Source: Xanthomarina arctica
GTDB lineage: Bacteria > Bacteroidota > Bacteroidia > Flavobacteriales > Flavobacteriaceae
Direction: 5' to 3'
Length of the DNA: 64,000 nucleotides
Assembly (NCBI RefSeq): GCF_014638915.1
Contig: NZ_BMFQ01000001.1
Coordinates: 682,001 to 746,000 of the forward strand
Part shown: positions 60,369 through 64,000 of the stretch, one piece after another
How positions within the stretch are numbered: the first letter of the stretch is position 1
Layout of the letters: the number at the start of each line of letters is the position of its first letter
Program-made: the position numbers and the translations under genes
The notes under the pieces: model-generated
Database searches by the model: none
Told to the model about the DNA's origin: nothing
What the model saw: only the letters and a program-made list of their open reading frames with translations

Positions 60369-62504
60369 TTATTTTTTTGGAAGGGTTTTAAAGCCCATGT
60401 TATAAAGTGTAAACCCAAAAATATCGGCATTTTGCTCAATGGTTTTACTAACAGGAGTTCCAGCTCCATGGCCAGCATCTGTTTCTATACGAATAAGTGT
60501 TGGGTTATTTCCTGTTTGTTTGCTCTGTAATTCGGCAGCAAATTTAAAACTATGTGCTGGAACTACGCGGTCGTCATGATCGCCAGTAGTAATCAATGTA
60601 GCTGGATATGCTACACCTTCTTTAATATTATGTAAAGGCGAATAGTTTTTTAAATAAGTAAACATGTCTTTATCGTCTTCAGATGTTCCATAATCATAAG
60701 CCCAACCAGCTCCAGATGTAAACGTGTGGTAACGTAACATATCTAAAACGCCAACCGCCGGTAAAGCTACTTGAAATAGGTCTGGGCGTTGTGTCATGGC
60801 AGCTCCCACTAAAAGGCCTCCATTGGATCCTCCTTTAATGGCTAAATATTTTGAAGACGTGTATTTGTTATCGATGAGGTATTGACTTGCAGCAATAAAA
60901 TCGTCGAACACATTTTGCTTTTGCATTTTAATACCCGCATCGTGCCATTTTTTTCCATATTCTCCGCCACCACGTAAATTAGGAACGGCATAAATACCTC
61001 CTTGTTCCATCCAAACCACATTTGCAATACTGAAAGCAGGCGTTAGGCTAATATTAAATCCGCCATAACCGTAAAGAATGGTTGGGTTTTTCCCGTTTAA
61101 TTCTAAACCTTTTTTATGCGTAATAATCATGGGAACTTTCGTGCCATCTTTAGAGGTGAAAAACACTTGATTGCTTTCATATTCATTCGGATTAAAATCA
61201 ATCTCCGGTTTACTATACAGTTTTGAAGTTCCAGATTCTATTTGGTAATTGTAAATATTCCCAGGCGTTATGTAATTGGTAAATGAATAATATAATTCAG
61301 TTTCATCTTTTTTAGCCGAAAACCCTCCAGCAGAACCAACCCCAGGAAGTTCTACTTCTCGAACCAATGTACCATTGTAATTGTATTGTTGAACTTTTGA
61401 AACAGCATCTACCATATAAACAGCAAATAAATAATCACCTGCTTTGGAGGCCGATAAAACATGTTCCGTTTCAGGAATAACATCTACCCAATTTTCTGGT
61501 GTCGGATTTGAAGCCGATACTTTAACCACACGTTTATTTGGTGCATCTAGATTGGTTAACAAGTAAAGCGTTTCTCCATTATTAGTAATTACTCCAGTAT
61601 CGCTATCTGTATTTCCTAAAATCTCAACAAATGGTGAATTTGCGTTATTCAAGTCTTTTACATAAAGTTTATTTCCTGATGTAGAGACTTTCGGGTTTAT
61701 GAATAAAAAGTTGTCATCTTCACTAACATTTCCTGTAATATACCTGTGTTTTTCTTCGGCTGTTCCGCCATAAATAAGTAGATCGTCCTTTTGAGGCGTT
61801 CCTAATTTATGATAGAAAACTTTATGCTGATCTGTTTTTGCAGATAGTTCGCTCCCTTCAGGTTTGTCGTAGCTAGAGTAGTAGAAACCTTCGTTTTTAT
61901 ACCAAGAAACACCACTAAATTTTATGTCCACCAAAGTATCTTCAAGAATGTCTTTAGTTTCTGTATCGATAAGGATGACTTTTCTCCAATCGCTACCTCC
62001 TTCAGAAATAGCATAAGCTAACATCTTACTGTTTTTTGAGAAATACAAACCACCTAACGAAGTGGTTCCATCTTTACTAAAGGTATTTGGATCTAGAAAA
62101 ACCTCTTCTTCCGTAGCATCTTTTTTCTTTCTATAAACAACCGATTGGTTTTGAAGTCCATTGTTTTTAAAATAGTAGTTATAATCTCCTTCGGTTGAAG
62201 GTGCTCCAATTTTTTCGAAATTCCAGATAGTTTCTAAACGGTTTTTTAAGCTGTCTCTATAAGGAATGGTTTCCAAATAACTTTGGGTTAATTCGTTTTC
62301 AGCTGTTACCCAAGCAGCAGTTTCAGGACTTCTATCGTCTTCCAACCATCTGTAAGGATCTTTAACTTCTGTTCCAAAATAGGTGGTTACGGTATCTACG
62401 GTTTTGGTTTTAGGATAGCTCAATTGTGTTTCTGGGTTTTTAGTATTTGTGTCGCAACTTAAAATAACGGTGGCGCATAAACAGGATATAATAATTTTTT
62501 TCAT
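60369..62504 (-). CDS. Prolyl oligopeptidase (S9A) lipoprotein
   Basis: 711 residues. The signal IIISCLCATVILSC ends in a lipobox Cys (~17). The N-terminal block DPYRWLEDDRSPETAAWV and a seven-bladed propeller are followed by the hydrolase domain with the nucleophile in KGGSNGGLLVG (Ser near 560), Asp in TGDHDDRVVPAHS and His in DAGHGAG. It cleaves proline-containing peptides, here on the envelope side. Complete and at normal length. A terminator lies after it. Confidence 0.95.
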   Translation of the reverse strand: MKKIIISCLCATVILSCDTNTKNPETQLSYPKTKTVDTVTTYFGTEVKDPYRWLEDDRSPETAAWVTAENELTQSYLETIPYRDSLKNRLETIWNFEKIGAPSTEGDYNYYFKNNGLQNQSVVYRKKKDATEEEVFLDPNTFSKDGTTSLGGLYFSKNSKMLAYAISEGGSDWRKVILIDTETKDILEDTLVDIKFSGVSWYKNEGFYYSSYDKPEGSELSAKTDQHKVFYHKLGTPQKDDLLIYGGTAEEKHRYITGNVSEDDNFLFINPKVSTSGNKLYVKDLNNANSPFVEILGNTDSDTGVITNNGETLYLLTNLDAPNKRVVKVSASNPTPENWVDVIPETEHVLSASKAGDYLFAVYMVDAVSKVQQYNYNGTLVREVELPGVGSAGGFSAKKDETELYYSFTNYITPGNIYNYQIESGTSKLYSKPEIDFNPNEYESNQVFFTSKDGTKVPMIITHKKGLELNGKNPTILYGYGGFNISLTPAFSIANVVWMEQGGIYAVPNLRGGGEYGKKWHDAGIKMQKQNVFDDFIAASQYLIDNKYTSSKYLAIKGGSNGGLLVGAAMTQRPDLFQVALPAVGVLDMLRYHTFTSGAGWAYDYGTSEDDKDMFTYLKNYSPLHNIKEGVAYPATLITTGDHDDRVVPAHSFKFAAELQSKQTGNNPTLIRIETDAGHGAGTPVSKTIEQNADIFGFTLYNMGFKTLPKK

Positions 62505-62603
62505 TAGGATTCTAGATAGATGGCTTTGATAAAAGTATAAGCTTCAAAAATAAACAAAAGCCTTTACTCTAATTGCTAAGGCTTTGTTAATTAATAAAAT
62601 GCA

Positions 62604-62637
62604 AAAAGACCGTTTTCGAAAGGGAAAACGGTCTTTT
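62604..62637 (-). terminator. Terminator after the aldehyde dehydrogenase gene
   Basis: The arms AAAAGACCGTTTTC (62604-62617) and GAAAACGGTCTTTT (62624-62637) pair perfectly around six bases, with T's on the minus-strand exit. A weaker AAAGCCTT/AAGGCTTT hairpin (62557-62585) lies just beyond. Confidence 0.9.
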
Positions 62638-62658
62638 AAAATTAACACTAATATTGTT

Positions 62659-64000
62659 TTATAAATCGAATTTAATCCCTTGTGCTAAAGGTAATTCGTC
62701 TGAATAATTTACTGTATTTGTTTGTCTTCTCATGTATACTTTCCAAGCATCAGATCCAGACTCACGTCCACCACCTGTTTCTTTTTCACCACCAAAAGCA
62801 CCACCAATTTCAGCACCAGAAGTACCAATATTTACGTTGGCAATTCCACAATCAGAACCAGAAAAAGACAGGAACTTTTCAGCTTCTTTCATTTCATTAG
62901 TCATAATTGCTGAAGATAATCCTTGAGCAACGCCATTTTGTACGGCTATAGCATTTTCAACTTCTCCTGAATATTTCATTAAATATAAAATAGGAGCAAA
63001 AGTTTCGTGTTGTACAATTTTGTAATGGTTTTCAGCTTCAATAATTGCTGGTTTTACGTAGCAACCGCTTTCAAAACCTTCACCTTCTAAAACGCCACCT
63101 TCTACTAATACGTTTCCACCTTCAGCTTTTGCTTTTTCAATAGCCGCTAAATACGTGTTTACAGAATCTTTGTCAATAAGTGGCCCAACATGTTTTGTTT
63201 CATCTAAAGGGTTTCCTATTTTTATTTGACCATAAGCGCCAACAATGGCATCTCTTACTTTATCGTAAACAGATTCATGAATAATCAATCTTCTAGTTGA
63301 AGTACATCTTTGTCCACAAGTACCAACAGCACCAAATACAGCTCCAGGAACTACTACTTTTAAGTCGGCAGTTGGTGTAATAATAATAGCATTGTTACCA
63401 CCTAACTCTAATAAAGATTTTCCAAAACGTTCAGCAACTGTAACTCCTACTATTCTTCCCATACGAGTAGAACCTGTAGCAGATACTAAAGGTATTCTAG
63501 TGTCTTTAGTCATCATTTCACCTACTTTGTAATCTCCATTAATGATACAAGAAATCCCTTCTGGTAAGTTGTTTTCTTTTAAAATTCCAGCAATAATATT
63601 TTGACAGGCTATAGAGCATAATGGTGCTTTTTCTGAAGCTTTCCACACGCAAACATCACCACAAATCCATGCTAAAGCTGTATTCCATGCCCAAACAGCC
63701 ACTGGAAAGTTAAATGCTGAAATAATACCGACTACACCAATAGAGTGCCATTGCTCACGCATTACGTGACTTGGACGTTCAGATGGTATTGTTTGTCCGT
63801 TTAATTGTCTAGATAATCCAACAGCAAAATCACAGATATCAATCATTTCTTGAACTTCTCCGTAACCTTCTTGTAAAGATTTCCCCATTTCATAAGAAAC
63901 TAATTTTCCTAATGGTTCTTTTAATTCTCTTAATTTGTTTCCAAACTGACGAACAATTTCACCACGTTGAGGTGCTGGCATCGTTCTCCAAGATAAGAAA
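62659..64000 (-). CDS. Aldehyde dehydrogenase, ALDH7/antiquitin type (5' end missing)
   Basis: The frame runs off the right edge (residues FLSWRT precede the first internal Met at 63981), so the start is outside the window; at least 447 residues are seen of ~515. Features: [45 protein letters not shown] (general-base Glu), [13 protein letters not shown] (nucleophile Cys), [13 protein letters not shown] and [20 protein letters not shown], the last diagnostic of ALDH7 enzymes. Such enzymes oxidise alpha-aminoadipate semialdehyde in lysine breakdown and detoxify lipid aldehydes. Confidence 0.92.
   Translation of the reverse strand, partial: FLSWRTMPAPQRGEIVRQFGNKLRELKEPLGKLVSYEMGKSLQEGYGEVQEMIDICDFAVGLSRQLNGQTIPSERPSHVMREQWHSIGVVGIISAFNFPVAVWAWNTALAWICGDVCVWKASEKAPLCSIACQNIIAGILKENNLPEGISCIINGDYKVGEMMTKDTRIPLVSATGSTRMGRIVGVTVAERFGKSLLELGGNNAIIITPTADLKVVVPGAVFGAVGTCGQRCTSTRRLIIHESVYDKVRDAIVGAYGQIKIGNPLDETKHVGPLIDKDSVNTYLAAIEKAKAEGGNVLVEGGVLEGEGFESGCYVKPAIIEAENHYKIVQHETFAPILYLMKYSGEVENAIAVQNGVAQGLSSAIMTNEMKEAEKFLSFSGSDCGIANVNIGTSGAEIGGAFGGEKETGGGRESGSDAWKVYMRRQTNTVNYSDELPLAQGIKFDL

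Overview
The window is about 64 kb of low-GC, gene-dense DNA from a member of the Bacteroidota, almost certainly a Flavobacteriaceae-type (probably marine) bacterium. The signs are promoters of the form TANNTTTG in place of TATAAT, almost no Shine-Dalgarno sequences, a type IX secretion sorting tail on a secreted protease, a small PID-CTERM-type protein, many SpII lipoproteins, a TonB/OmpA-style receptor with a flavobacterial architecture, and a tRNA gene without an encoded CCA end. No rRNA, CRISPR array, transposase, integrase or prophage was seen. Genus cannot be fixed by reading alone.

Layout. 1-7.9 kb: the 3' part of an outer-membrane beta-barrel receptor, a 67-bp tandem repeat array, a beta-propeller lipoprotein, an M28 peptidase-PDZ lipoprotein, a DusB-type tRNA-dihydrouridine synthase, an FtsX/LolE-type permease, rbfA and methylmalonyl-CoA epimerase. 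7.97 kb: a tRNA with anticodon CAU, its promoter and terminator. 8-17.2 kb: a looser accessory or stress block (DUF3298-like lipoprotein, VIT1-family transporter, cytochrome b561, sigma-70-like factor, DUF1003 protein, a helical unknown, an aspartoacylase-like/RimK pair, an MtfA-like peptidase, a Crp/Fnr regulator). Repeated palindromes occur there: TGAC-N4-GTCA type sites before three consecutive plus-strand units, and a GCTAC-CTAA-GTAGC hairpin on both sides of the aspartoacylase/RimK operon.

17.5-34.8 kb is the most interesting part and reads as a dedicated glycerol/neutral-lipid locus. It holds glpK-glpD (glycerol to G3P to DHAP), a SARP/BTAD-type regulator with a small partner, three phasin-like granule proteins (one with a histone-H1-like tail and a helix-hairpin-helix domain), a TetR-like regulator, an AarF/UbiB-family kinase, a wax-ester synthase/diacylglycerol acyltransferase fused to an SCP2-like lipid-binding domain, two alpha/beta hydrolases (one a monoacylglycerol-lipase type), a three-domain GPAT-HAD-AGPAT fusion and gpsA (DHAP to G3P). 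Together these could supply G3P, acylate it twice, dephosphorylate it, form triacylglycerol or wax ester, coat the droplet and mobilise the lipid. No PHA synthase is present. A near-perfect 26-bp palindrome lies next to a promoter-like element immediately before the acyltransferase operon and is a candidate operator.

34.9-64 kb is mostly housekeeping and envelope: an M24 peptidase, three exported TPR/ankyrin/unknown proteins, a tiny lysine-rich protein, TamB and its BamA-like partner, a PID-CTERM peptide, ribE, pdxA, a DUF177-rpmF-fabH-accB-accC block (translation and fatty-acid initiation), a lipoprotein, a T9SS-exported metallopeptidase, a FAD oxidase, mtgA, a GreA-tail protein, an ABC ATPase, a prolyl oligopeptidase lipoprotein and the 3' part of an ALDH7-type aldehyde dehydrogenase running off the right edge.
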